Shown here: piece by piece, positions 54,301 to 64,000 of the stretch
Layout: each line of letters begins with the position of its first letter
Numbering within the stretch: position 1 is the stretch's first letter
Origin: Eucalyptus grandis
Taxonomy: Eukaryota; Streptophyta; Magnoliopsida; Myrtales; Myrtaceae
Length of the DNA stretch: 64,000 nucleotides
Assembly (NCBI RefSeq): GCF_016545825.1
Contig: NC_052613.1
Span: 54,418,112 to 54,482,111, forward strand
Direction: 5' to 3'
The notes under the pieces: generated by a model
What the model saw: only the letters and a program-made list of their open reading frames with translations
Databases searched by the model: none
What the model was told of the DNA's origin: nothing
Program-made: the position numbers and the translations under genes

Positions 54301-54305
54301 ACGAC

Positions 54306-55298
54306 AACGACGACGCTGCTGCTCCGACTGCAAAGCTTGTAGGGGTGGTGCTGCTGCCGAATGGGAATTGGGCGCGCGGATTTATGCCGACCAACAGAGG
54401 ATATGGCTCGGGACATTTCGGACTGAGAGGGAGCGGCCATGGCTTACGACAGCGCTTCGATCAAGCTCAGAAAAGGGAACTCGCAAAGGAATCTCGCATG
54501 GACCGACCTTCGAAGCACGAACACGAGTTCCAAAATACTCTCACCGCGGAAGTGGTGTTGGACATGATTAGGGCCGGGACGTCCCAGTCGAGATTGATGG
54601 AATTTCTTAGGAACCGGTCGGGTGATGAGGAAGCGGCGGAAGTAGGCATCAACCCGAAGTTAAGGTCGATGCCTACCGGCGGACAGTACTTAGTGTAGGC
54701 GACTTAGTGAAGGCGACTTTTTTAGAAGGAACTAATGCCAAGCGACGTAGGGAAGCTCAATAGGCTCGTCATCCCCAAGAAGTACGCCATTAGATATTTC
54801 CCCTGCATCAACGAAAACGCCGAAGGAAATGCACTGCTTCATGGAGGGACCAACGATGTTCAGCTAGTTTTCTACGACAAGTTCATGAAGTCGTGGAAAT
54901 TCCGGTATTGCTATTGGAAGAGTAGCCAAAGTTTCGTGTTTACGAGGGGTTGGAACTGGTTTGTGAAGGAAAAAGCGCTGAAGGTGAGGGACATCGTCGT
55001 GTTTTATTCGTATGACTGTGATGAAACGCATGAAAACATCGATACTTTTGGTCTAATTGATGTAAAATATCATCGTCGTCATGGTTGCCGCAATAACATG
55101 GGGATCCACAGTCTGAATGAAGTTGGTCTGGAGGTAGAATTGCCATTGAACTTGGGAAGAAGTTGCGGATTCACAAAAGCCGAGCATGAGGAAGAACTTG
55201 AGAAGGAGACAGCAAAGAAGTTGGAGGGAAATAGTAGTTTTAATTTTTATTTTTTTGGTCAGAAAATAATAGTTTTAAATTATTCGGTGTACAAATGA
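54306..55298 (+). pseudogene. RAV duplicate, 3' fragment: AP2 frameshifted, B3 domain still open
   Basis: After Copia element 1 the RAV homology resumes (DAAAPTAKLVGVVLLPNGNW). A one-base loss (GGGGCGCGC to GGGCGCGC, about 54,370) destroys the AP2 frame. A second open stretch (HEFQNTLTAEVVLDMIRAG) ends in a stop at about 54,697, where the intact copy reads on. From 54,735 a 187-codon frame starts exactly at MPSDVGKLNRLVIPKKYAIR and covers the whole B3 domain (WKFRYCYWKSSQSFVFTRGW intact). Near the end a target-duplicated 26-bp T-rich insertion (55,244-55,269) shifts the frame, so the KLFGV repression motif is lost. A B3-only protein is possible in principle, but no promoter is evident. Confidence 0.85.
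55244..55269 (-). mobile_element. Tiny poly(T)-GGTC insertion in the 3' end of the RAV duplicate
   Basis: TTTTTATTTTTTTGGTCAG and a few A-rich bases are bracketed by TAGTTTTAA (55,235-55,243 and 55,270-55,278). The intact RAV has one TAGTTTTAA at the matching place (about 38,711). The net gain of 35 bp shifts the reading frame and replaces the last codons. Confidence 0.7.
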
Positions 55299-55579
55299 AC
55301 TGATTCGGGGCGTGGAAAACCAACGGTAACCAAGCAAATTGTACTCAAAGACTAACATCCAAAAGTCCAATTTTGGGGATTCAATAGTCGATGACTCTTT
55401 ATCTATGTTTCAATGTCTATAACTATAAGAATGATAAAAATTAGATATTAGAAAGTTTTACAAATCGCTTGTCTCCTATTTGTGAACTGAATTTCCGAAT
55501 CTTCATCTGCCATTTGCTGTATCCACTAATCTTCTGGACATGTTGTCAAATTATGGAGTTGTAAAAATACCCTTCAAAA

Positions 55580-56339
55580 TGTTGGAAATTATATCCAGAG
55601 AAAACACACTATTTGTTGTAGTCAGAACATCAATGTAAAGAATACGATAACAGCTATATAATATTTTTATTTTTATGTAAACTTACAACTCTCGGAGAAG
55701 AATAAAAAAAGATATCATTGAAAAATAACATAAAATTGGAGGTGAGGTATGGATAACCGAATCTCCTTAAGGCGATTAGTTCCTGCCAATGGTGCTCTGC
55801 AGATTCATGAACTATGCCTCCCAAGATACAACACCTCGAACCTGTTTGGATTAACACTATGCAAACAGGACTCTGTCGAACCGTTCAATTGAACCAGCAC
55901 ACCCAAATAAAACAGAAGAGTAGAAAAGTATATCAAAGCCTTTTTGGAATCGAGTTGGAAAAACCAAAAAAAAAAAAAAAAAAAACCCCTTATGAAGCTC
56001 TATGCTCATATATATTTATAGAGCTTTTTAGTTCATGTACTAAAGAGATATATGAATTAAATAGACGCGTGTATCCACGAGATTCATGAATAGAGAAATA
56101 CGTGAATCCAAGAGATTCATGTATCCAAAGATACGTGAATTCAAGAGATTCATGAACTCAATAAATACATGAACTAAACGATACATGAATCTAGGAAATT
56201 CATGAATTCAATAAATACGTGAACATAAAAGTATAGGAAATTCATGAATCCAAAAAGAGATACGTGAACAGAAAAAACGTATCTTAATTTATTGGCTTCC
56301 GTTGATCCATTAACCATAATTATAACCATAATTACAACA
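55580..56339 (-). repeat. 3' LTR of Copia element 2
   Basis: Pairs with 61,141-61,936. Between 56,075 and 56,275 it is built from alternating GATTCATGAAT-like and ATACGTGAAT-like words, an array of short palindromes in the U3 end. Confidence 0.93.
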
Positions 56340-56918
56340 ATCCCCACATTAATGGATCAACAAAACATTTTTGACTCGAAGGAATCTGAGCATGCCTGTT
56401 GAAATAAACCGCATCAAGATAGGTAGCTTTCGCTTTGAACCTTCTTTAGTGAAAGCTTATCTAGCGAAAGCTTATCGGACTTACTTAACTAGTTGATGGA
56501 CTAAGCTTTGAATCGCCAGTTGTTTGTGTAAACCTAGACAATAAACCTCACACGGAGTATTTCCAATTCAAGATTGGTTCTCAGTTGTGTTCGTTCTTTC
56601 GGCCCTGAACCTCTCGGGATTCATGCGTGCTTTAGAAAATCTAGCATTTAAAGATTTTCATAGAGTCGGCCAGCTCCACGCATATAGGTGCATTCCTATT
56701 AAAGATATCCTACTATATCTCACTTGGCTGTTATATTCCAAGTTATAGGAATCATTAAACACATAGCGTACCCTTAATAACGCTGTAGGAGAGCATTGTT
56801 GTATCATAGGAATGGTAGACAGTGCTTACACTAGAGTTTCCAAAATTTGCGTTGTCCTATTGAACCTAGACCATGGGATCTCCAATCACATAGGTTAGGT
56901 TTCCACCCTGGAATCTCT

Positions 56919-57069
56919 TTATTGGGTTAAGGCTCTTAAACCCATTCCCCTCGATGCGCAGTTTATCTGCTCTTTTGACAAACCTTTTGTCAGCGGATCC
57001 GCAATATTTTCCTTTAACTTTACAAAGTCTAAAGAAATTATTCCATTTGAGAGCACCTGCCTTACGATG

Positions 57070-57101
<32 letters not shown>

Positions 57102-58173
57102 GTTATAAATCACATTATGTGCCCTTGCAATTGCCGCTTGATTGTCACAGTGTATGCAAATTGCAGGCATAAGTTTTGGCCACATTGGAACATCTTCTAA
57201 AAAATGTCGAGGCCATTCTGCTTCTTCAGCAGCTTTATCCAAAGCAACAAACTCTGATTCCATTGTAGAGCGTGTTATTATAGTTTGTTTAGAGGATTTC
57301 CATGACACTGCAGCACCTCCTAGCGTGAACACATATCCACTAGTCGATTTCGATTCATCAGAATCTGAAATCCAGTTTGCATCACAATAACCTTCCAAAA
57401 CAGCTGGATATTTGTCATATTGTAGAACATAGTCTTTTGTCCTTTTCAAATATCATAATACTCTCATCAAAGCATTCCAATGCTCGTGACCTGGGTTACT
57501 AGTATATCTACTCAGTTTGCTTACTGAGTACGCAATATCAGGTCTAGTGCAATTCATGATATACATGATGCTGCCGATTACTTGAGAGTATTCTAGCTGT
57601 CTAACACTATTTCCAGTGTTCTTTCTTAAAGTTAGGTGTGGAAGAAAAGGATTGTTTGTATCTTTAATGCCGAATCCTTTAAATCTCTCAAATACCTTTT
57701 CAATGTAATGAGATTGTGTTAAACCTAAGCCATCAGAATTCCTTAGAATTTTGATGCCGAGTATAACATCTGCAACACCTAAATCTTTCATCTCAAAGTT
57801 CTTCTTGAGAATGTTCTTGGTGATTTTGATGACCTCAACGTTATCTCCAAAATTAATAAGTCATCAACATATAGACAAATAAGTACATATCCAACTGTAG
57901 TGGATTTAGTGTACACATATTTGTCACACTCATTGATTCTATACCCATTTTAAATCATTACCCGGTCAAATTTCTCATGCCATTGCTTAGAGCTTGTTTA
58001 AGTCCATACAATGATTTGACAAGTCTACACACTTTGTGTTCTTGTCCTTTGACCTTGGACCCTTCAGGTTGTTCCATATAAATCTCCTCGTCGAGATCAC
58101 CATTTAAGAATGCAATTTTCACATCCATTTGATGTATTTGCAAATTGTATAGCGAAGCTATAGCAATCAACAT
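56919..58173 (-). pseudogene. Copia element 2 reverse transcriptase and RNase H (broken)
   Basis: 58,173-57,958 has IHQMDVKIAFLNGDLDEEIY and VCRLVKSLYGLKQA. The active site [11 protein letters not shown] is read at about 57,850-57,885 in another frame. 57,791-57,453 continues with [20 protein letters not shown], and 57,449-56,919 is a nearly complete RNase H ([20 protein letters not shown], then [13 protein letters not shown] and [11 protein letters not shown]). Frames change at about 57,950, 57,800 and 57,450. Confidence 0.88.
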
Positions 58174-58358
58174 CCTTACTGATGTTATTCTTGTGACAGG
58201 TGAATAAGTATCAAAGTAGTCAAGACCCTCTTTTGTCTAAACCCTTTGGCTACAAGCCGAGCTTTGTACTTATCAATGGAATCATCAGCTTTTACTTTTT
58301 TCTTGAAAATCCATTTACATCCAATTGGTTTATTTCCAGGTGGAAGATCAACCAATTC

Positions 58359-59986
58359 TCAAGTATGGTTACTTAGGATAGAATGGATTTCATTGTCAAC
58401 AACTTCTTTCCAGAAAGGAGCATCTGGAGATGACATTGCCTCTTTATATGTTTGGGGCTCACTTTCTAACACGTATGTTAGAAAATCAGGTCCGAAAGAT
58501 TTTTCGATTCGAGACCTTTTACTCCTTCGAAGTTCGGTTTCTTTGGCCACAACTTCATCATTCTCAGATTCTGATTCTCTAAGCCTTTTCTGAGAAAGTT
58601 CTCCTTGATTTCTTTTTGCAGGATATATATCCTCAAAAAGTTCAGCATCCCTTGATTCTAGGATTGTATTGACATGAATTTCCGTATTTTCAGATTTATG
58701 AACCAAAAATCTATATGCACTACTATTTTGAGCATAACCGATGAATATGCAATCCACCGTTTTAGGTCCCAACCGAGTTTGTTTCGGAGGAGGAATCGCC
58801 ACCTTGGCCAAGCACCCCCACACTTTTAGAAAATTGTAGGATGACAACTTTCCATTCCATAACTCGTATGGAGTTTTGCCTGTCTTTTTGTGGGGTATTT
58901 TATTAAGAATATAATTTGTAGTTAAAACTGCCTCCCCCCACAAGTTCTGAGGTAAACCTGAACTCAAAAGCATGGCATTAGCCATCTCCTTAAGTGTCAT
59001 GTTCAATCGTTCAGCAACTCCATTTTGTTATGGAGTATAGGGTGCAGTCGTTTGGAGAATTATTCCAAAACTAGCACAAAACTCTTTCAAATTGATTGAA
59101 CTGTATTCTCCTCCTCTATCGACCTAAGCACTTTGATTCGTTTATCAAGTTGATTTTCAACTTCAGTTTTATACTTGACAAACATGCTCATAGTCTCATC
59201 TTTGCTAGTTAGTAAATAAACATAGCAAAATCTAGTACATTCATCCACAAATGTGATGAAGTACTTCTTTCCACCTCTACTTTCTACAAACTTTAAATCA
59301 CATAGATCACTATGAATTAATTGTAGAGGTTCACTTGTTCTTTCAATGGATTTGAAAGGTTTCTTGGCAAACTTGGCCTCAACACAAGTCTCACACTTGT
59401 AACGGGCATCCAACTCAAATCTTGGAATTAACCCCAAGTTTGCTATTATCTTCATTGTACCATAGTTTACATGTCCTAATCTACCATGCCATAGATAAGG
59501 ATACATAACAGTGTAAATTGAAGACTTTTCTTTATTAATAGTCTTTGGGTACACATACTTTGAGTTTACATCAATGACAGCCACATTGGCCTTCAACAGG
59601 TCATTACACAAGTACCCTTTCCCCACATACATCCCTTCTTTTGAAAGTACAAACTTGTCAGATTCAAACACAACTTTGAAACCCTTCTTGACAAGTATAG
59701 GGCCAGAAATTAGATTTTTCCGAATCTTCGGTACATGCAGCATATTCAGCAGGGCGACCTCTTTGCCAGATGTAAACTTCAGGATCACCTTTCCTCTTCC
59801 GGCAATCTTTCTGATGCGAGTTAGCCATATAAAGCTTCTCATCTTCTTGAGCCTTCTCATAAGATGAGAACATGTGTTTATCTGCACGATGTGATTTGTG
59901 GCACCCGTGTCTAACCACCAGCCATTAGTGTTCGACACCGAGATGCTTAAGACATTACCACAGGCATAGTCTCTCAATATTGTCAT
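58359..59986 (-). pseudogene. Copia element 2 protease and integrase (one nonsense mutation visible)
   Basis: The 299-codon frame (59,986-59,087) opens near the protease site WWLDTGATNHI, followed by YLWHGRLGHVNYGTMKI (pre-integrase), LIHSDLCDLKFVESRGGKKY and FITFVDECTRFCYVY (integrase core). A frame break lies near 59,100. Downstream the conserved proline-glutamine-glutamine-asparagine-glycine stretch has a TAA in place of the first glutamine codon (59,028-59,030 on +), immediately before QNGVAERLNM. The next frame (59,006-58,359) gives the integrase C-terminal part (LPQNLWGEAVLTTNYILNKI). Protease cuts the polyprotein; integrase inserts the DNA. Confidence 0.87.
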
Positions 59987-61088
59987 GATCTCGTCAAATT
60001 CAGTTGCTGGGCTGCACCTTCGTTCTTGCCTTTTTTTCGGGCGCTTCTTGCAATCCTTAGCACGATGGCCGGGCTTGTTGCATATAAAACACGTCCCTTG
60101 GAATTTCTGAACTGCTCCTTTTGCTTGCCTTTTCCTTGAAAAGACATCTTCCTTTTTCTATCTTGCTTGGATTTGGAAGATTCCACAACGTTGGCTTTTG
60201 GCTCAGAAGAAGGATTCACACTCCTTCTATTGTCTTCCTCAATTCTGAGGCGCAGAATGAGATCTTCAAGGCTCATCTCCTTCCGTTTGTGTTTCAAATA
60301 ATTTTTTAAGTCTGACTAGCCCGGAGGTAGTTTCTCAATCATGGCTGCCACTTGGAATGATTCACTAAGTATCATTCCCTCAGCCGAGATGTCACTCAGA
60401 ATTAATTGCAATTCTTGAACCTGACTTATGATAGATTTAGAATCCACCATCTTGTAGTCCAAGAATTTGGCAACCACAAATTTCTTGGTGCCAGCATCCT
60501 CAGTTTTGTATTTTTTCTCTAAGGACTCCCATAATTGTTTAGCAGATTCAATATTACAATAAACATTATAAAGAGAATTCACTAAACAGTTAAGGATATA
60601 ATTTCGGCATAAGAAGTCCCATGCTTCCAAGCCTCCAACGCACCGAGCGTCGTGACATCTTGCTCATTTGGACTAATTATCGGGCACACCTCCAATAAAT
60701 ATTTCGTCAGATTGAGCATGGTCAGATAGAAGTACATCTTCTGCTGCCATTGTTTAAAGCCCACTCCGGTGAATTTCTCCGGTTTCTCATTAGTTGTAAC
60801 TGGAGGTGTTACCATCACGGTAGGCAAGGTTCGTTGAACCATCCTTCCAGAAACAGAGCCAAAAGCCATTTGGCCTACACTGTTCTGAAAAACAGTCCCG
60901 GGCATACCAGTCATATGACTTGTACCCGCACCACCAAAATTGGTGTTAGCCCAAGGGGCCATAGCATTGGCTGCTACAAATTCAGACCCTGAGGGTTGAA
61001 CATCTTCCATAACATCGGTCGAATCGACCATAGGAACGTCTCCAGAAACATTCAGGACATTGAAGAGCACTTGGTTGTTTCCAGCCAT
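59983..61088 (-). pseudogene. Copia element 2 gag (frameshifted)
   Basis: The first frame (61,088-60,582) starts MAGNNQVLFNVLN about 50 bases after the primer region and includes EKFTGVGFKQWQQKMYFYL, the usual start of the gag helical core. It shifts near 60,600 into [17 protein letters not shown] and IIEKLPPG-like sequence (60,630-60,316). The last part (60,297-59,983) is lysine-rich, and its neighbouring frame carries the zinc knuckle CFICNKPGHRAKDC (about 60,050-60,098). Gag forms the particle that packages element RNA. Two shifts break it. Confidence 0.87.
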
Positions 61089-61140
61089 CTCAATAATCTG
61101 ACAAGAACAACAAACAGTGAGTGAATAATCGCCTTAAGAT

Positions 61141-61936
61141 TGTTGGAAATTATATCCAGAGAAAACACACTATTTGTTGTAGTCAGAACATCAATGTAAA
61201 GAATACAATAACATCTATATAATATTCTTATTTTTATGTAAACTTACAACTCTTGGAGAAGAATAAAATAAGATATCATCGAAAAATAACATAAAATTGG
61301 AGGTGAGGTACGGATAACCGAATCTCCTTAAGGCGATTAGTTCCTGTCAATGGTGCTCCGCAAATTCATGAACTATGCTTCCCAAGATACAACACCTCGA
61401 ACCTGTTTGGATTAGCACTATGCAAACAGGACTTTGTCGAACCGTTCAATTGAACCAGCACACCCAGATAAAACAGAAGAGTAGAAAAGTATATCAAAAC
61501 CTTTTTGGAATGGAGTCGGAAAAACCAAAAAAAAAAAAAAAAAACCCTTATGAAGCTCTATGCTCATATCTATTTATAGAGCTTTTTAGTTCATGTACTA
61601 AAGAGATACATGAATTAAATAGACGCGTGTATCCACGAGATTCATGAATAAAGAAATACGTGAATCCAAGAGATTCATGTATCCAAAGATACGTGAATTC
61701 AAGAGATTCATGAACTCAATAAATACTCAACTAAACGATACATGAATCTAAAATTTATGAATTCAATAAATACGTGAACATAAAAGTATAGGAAATTCAT
61801 GAATTCAATAAATACGTGAACATAAAAGTATAGGAAATTCATGAATCCAAAAAGAGATACGTGAACAGAAAAAACGTATCTTAATTTATTGGCTTCCATT
61901 GATCCATTAACCATAATTATAACCATAATTACAACA
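61141..61936 (-). repeat. 5' LTR of Copia element 2
   Basis: The copy that would drive transcription. It carries a 42-bp tandem duplication (units ending GAACATAAAAGTATAGGAAA at about 61,797 and 61,839) absent from the other LTR, plus small deletions. This accounts for the 36-bp length difference. Confidence 0.93.
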
Positions 61937-62034
61937 CAAAACCCTATTGAAACTGGCTTTGATGTACATAGCTAGCATGAACGATCAAAGGAGCAATAAG
62001 ACGAGAGCGATGGTGATAAGAACTTGGCAATACA

Positions 62035-62541
62035 TTGCACCCTGCGACTCATCTGACTTATCAAATCGAAAAAGGGAATGAAAGAAAAGCACGAATGGCC
62101 ATATACAAAAGATATCTATCTATGGCAAAACTGCGTCCTTGTCAAGAAGCCTTTCCAGTTTCCTGCAGCCTCGAATGGTTGGACGGCTTATCGGTCTGGT
62201 CTGATGCCCATTCAATGTGCAAGCAAACAGAAATTCCACTTCTAATGATGTTGCGGCCAACAGAGGAAACGAAAAAGGGATCACGATGTTCCTTTGATGG
62301 TGAATATACACGTGAATTCAGGGATAGATCTTGTTGGATTAGACCACTGAATAGTGCGTTGGCCATGGTCGATGAACGTGTGGCTCAAGCTCTTTTAGAT
62401 GGAGAAATGGATGAGCCTCCTCTCGATAGTGAATGTCCACCAACTCTGATTAAGTCTCCTCCTGCAGAGCCGGCTTCTTGCTTCTTTTTGTCAGTGCTCG
62501 TTCAAACAAAAGAATTGACCGATATTGACAACCAAAATTGA
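62035..62541 (+). other. Unassigned 168-codon open frame in duplicated DNA
   Basis: The frame spans DNA that is also present in copy A (39,060-39,600). There the corresponding reading has stops, for example TAA in FDS*CPP at about 39,490. The best matching part between the copies is RSCWIRPLNSALAMVDERVA, QALLDGEMDEPPLDSECPP and ASCFFLSVLVQ. I do not recognise a family, no splice structure is evident, and DNA conservation alone explains the similarity. It may be a decayed exon or chance. Confidence 0.25.
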
Positions 62542-62878
62542 TACATGCGTAATTGATTTGCCATCAAATTAATTTTTTGATCATAAACTATTCCAAACTA
62601 ATACACTTTTTTTTTCTTACCATATTTTGCTCAAAGGGTTAAAAGGAAATAGTGCATCAAGTTGTTCTTAAGGATTAATGTGATCCTCTTTCCTAGAGAG
62701 CCACTGGTTTCAACTACTGTTTATCTAGAATCCATACTAAATCTAACCAATTGTCTATCCTATCTCTTCTACACTGAGTTGAATCTTTCAGTAGCATGTT
62801 TTGGTCCTCTTTCTCATTTCTTAGAAGAAGTGAGCCATCGGTATAAGAACAAGATGCTATTATTATTGCCTAAATAAT

Positions 62879-63095
62879 ATATATATATATATTTTTTTTG
62901 TGATAGGAGGAACAGAACTGCAGACCGATAGTGCGTCGTAAACCCCCTGGTGACGCTAGCAGGGAAACCACCACCCCGACGCTATGTTTAAATCGCCTAA
63001 TGATCTACCAGCCTCCCTGCAACTTGCGATGTAGGGGCTTGAACTCGACCTCCCCGTGGAGGTCTGGAGACTAGCGAGCCCACCGAGCCGGTGGT
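62879..63095 (-). mobile_element. tRNA-derived SINE with empty site in copy A
   Basis: TTGCCTAAATAAT (62,866-62,878) and TTGCCTGAATAAT (63,096-63,108) bracket about 217 bp that starts with an AT microsatellite and T run (the tail of a minus-strand element). The minus strand shows a B-box-like GAGTTCAAGCC near 63,030 and an A-box-like GGCTCGGTGGG near 63,080-63,090. At the matching place in copy A (39,831-39,843) TTGCCTAGACAAT occurs once with no insert, so the SINE arrived after the duplication. Confidence 0.88.
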
Positions 63096-63111
63096 TTGCC
63101 TGAATAATTAG

Positions 63112-63325
63112 ACGTCACAAATTTACCCCAAATTGATAAGGATTTTCATGTAGACTTGTTATGTCAATTGAGTTATTGCCACTCAACAATTTCACGGTAA
63201 AATTTGACGGAAGCTAACAAAGAGTAAATATGTCATAAGTGTATTGATTTTGAATTTTTGCTGACCCAAAAATTAATTTGGGATAAATTTATTACAGATG
63301 TATCTGTTTTAGATTTTTGTGATAT
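63112..63325. mobile_element. Degenerate copy of the 29,162 MITE family (in copy B)
   Basis: Same remnant as at 39,840-40,060 (ACAAATTTACCCCAAATTGATA, AAATTTGACGGAAGCTAACAAAG), shared by both duplicates. Confidence 0.55.
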
Positions 63326-63641
63326 TAAGCCTAAAAACAATGATAATATTGAATAAATTAGGGAGATATCAAATGAATGGAGCGAATAAAACATAACAAT
63401 TATCAATAGTGATGAATTCGAAAATGATGATTTTATGCTTTCTTTCTCCAAATTTTGTAACATTGTCACTCGCTTCGAGATTAATTGTTTAAATATTGCA
63501 ATTTGCCATGGCAAAAGCGTTTTAAATTTTGATGCGTCACGTAGAACATACATATGAGATGAGAAACGTGTTGCTTTAGGTCAATCTTGTCTAGTTAAGT
63601 GAAAAATGAGCTATCAAATTTGCCTCATACATACTAACATT

Positions 63642-63660
63642 TTTTTTTTTTTGGTCGAAC
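63642..63660 (-). mobile_element. Tiny poly(T)-GGTCGAAC insertion with target duplication
   Basis: A T run followed by GGTCGAAC (19 bp) is bracketed by TCATACATACTAACATT at 63,625-63,641 and 63,661-63,677. Copy A has a single CTCATAAATACTAACATT (about 40,343), the empty site. Minus-strand reading is GTTCGACC followed by A. Confidence 0.75.
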
Positions 63661-64000
63661 TCATACATACTAACATTATTACATCACAATTTTTTTTTTT
63701 TAATTACCATCTTCATTTTCTTTTTCCTTTTTAGGGTTCCCGAACGAAAAGGCCGTTGATTGCTAAACTCATTTGCGTGAGGGACCACGTCCGAAAGGGA
63801 TGTTGATGGATCTGAAATCATGGCCCATGGGCTTTTCAGATTAGGCGTCCAAGCGGCCCAAGATAAAGTTGCACCTTGCATCGATGTGATCGAGCTACGA
63901 GTCCACCCAATTCTATCGACCAATCGATGCAACAATTGATTATAATTGTTTTAGGTTTTATCATGGGATATGGTCTAAGAAAACCGTGTCATGGGAAGAT

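Larger units (their letters stand above)
55580..61936 (-). mobile_element. Copia retrotransposon, element 2, in the 3' flank of the RAV duplicate
   Basis: LTRs of 760 and 796 bp (55,580-56,339 and 61,141-61,936; TGTTGG...CAACA) are flanked by CAAAA (55,575-55,579 and 61,937-61,941). Coding order on the minus strand is gag, protease, integrase, reverse transcriptase, RNase H. A purine tract (TAATGTGGGGA) lies beside the left LTR. Unlike element 1 there is no TGGTATCAGAG primer site; the sequence inside the right LTR reads ATCTTAAGGCGATTATTCAC. Several single stops and frameshifts interrupt otherwise well-preserved domains, so the copy is defective but fairly young. Confidence 0.95.
46720..64000. 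repeat. Segmental duplication, copy B, expanded by nested insertions
   Basis: Once the inserts at 47,076-54,300, 55,580-61,936, 62,879-63,095 and 63,642-63,660 (each with one target repeat) are set aside, this block is colinear with 37,430-40,680, including the RAV gene, its 3' flank and the old MITE remnant. Homology is still strong at the window end (TCATGGGAAGA at 63,989 against TCATGGGAAGC at 40,657), so copy B runs beyond the window. Confidence 0.88.

Overview
This is nuclear DNA of a flowering plant, most likely a woody eudicot. The evidence is intron-containing genes with GT-AG splice sites, plant-only transcription factor families (RAV, plant GATA, R2R3-MYB of the RAX type, TIR-type resistance gene remnants), an NPF7 transporter, and plant LTR retrotransposons, SINEs and MITEs. 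I cannot name the species from the sequence alone. No bacterial, organellar, CRISPR or operon-like structure is present. Layout: 1-4.1 kb holds two diverged direct copies of a decayed gene for an acidic/lysine-rich protein. 4.2-6.7 kb holds a SINE and a TIR DNA element with another nested in it. 6,719-20,811 is one 14.1-kb LTR retrotransposon on the minus strand, resembling the Tat/Ogre branch. It has 1.9-kb LTRs, a CTAAT target duplication, an intact 434-codon extra ORF, two gag-like modules, no visible pol, and three tandem-repeat arrays at its 3' end. 20.8-22.2 kb is the other side of its insertion site, itself a repeat of the 6-kb region. Three genes look intact: a three-exon GATA factor on + (23,365-25,501) with an EAR-like motif and an unusual zinc-finger spacing; a five-exon NPF7-type transporter on - (33,670-30,871), fully assembled by hand at 584 aa; and an intronless RAV (AP2+B3) factor on + (37,701-38,744). 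25.5-30.8 kb between the first two is repeats and DNA transposons with exact target duplications (26,378-27,496 and 29,162-29,672). 42.6-45.6 kb has a TIR exon that is open but followed by a decayed NB-ARC, then a RAX-like MYB pseudogene with a mutated splice acceptor. The right part (46.7-64 kb) is a second copy of the RAV region (37.43-40.68 kb), expanded by later insertions: Copia element 1 (47,076-54,300, TSD ACGAC) inside the RAV coding sequence, Copia element 2 (55,580-61,936, TSD CAAAA) downstream, a tRNA-derived SINE (62,879-63,095), and very small poly(T) retro-insertions. The uninterrupted copy serves as the empty site for each, so a relative order of events can be read. I found no convincing new multi-gene system. 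The most original signals are a set of tiny (about 15-26 bp) target-duplicated poly(T)-GGTC insertions, one of which removes the KLFGV repression motif of the RAV duplicate; the unusual Tat-like element; and a cluster of five W-boxes in the leader of Copia element 1.
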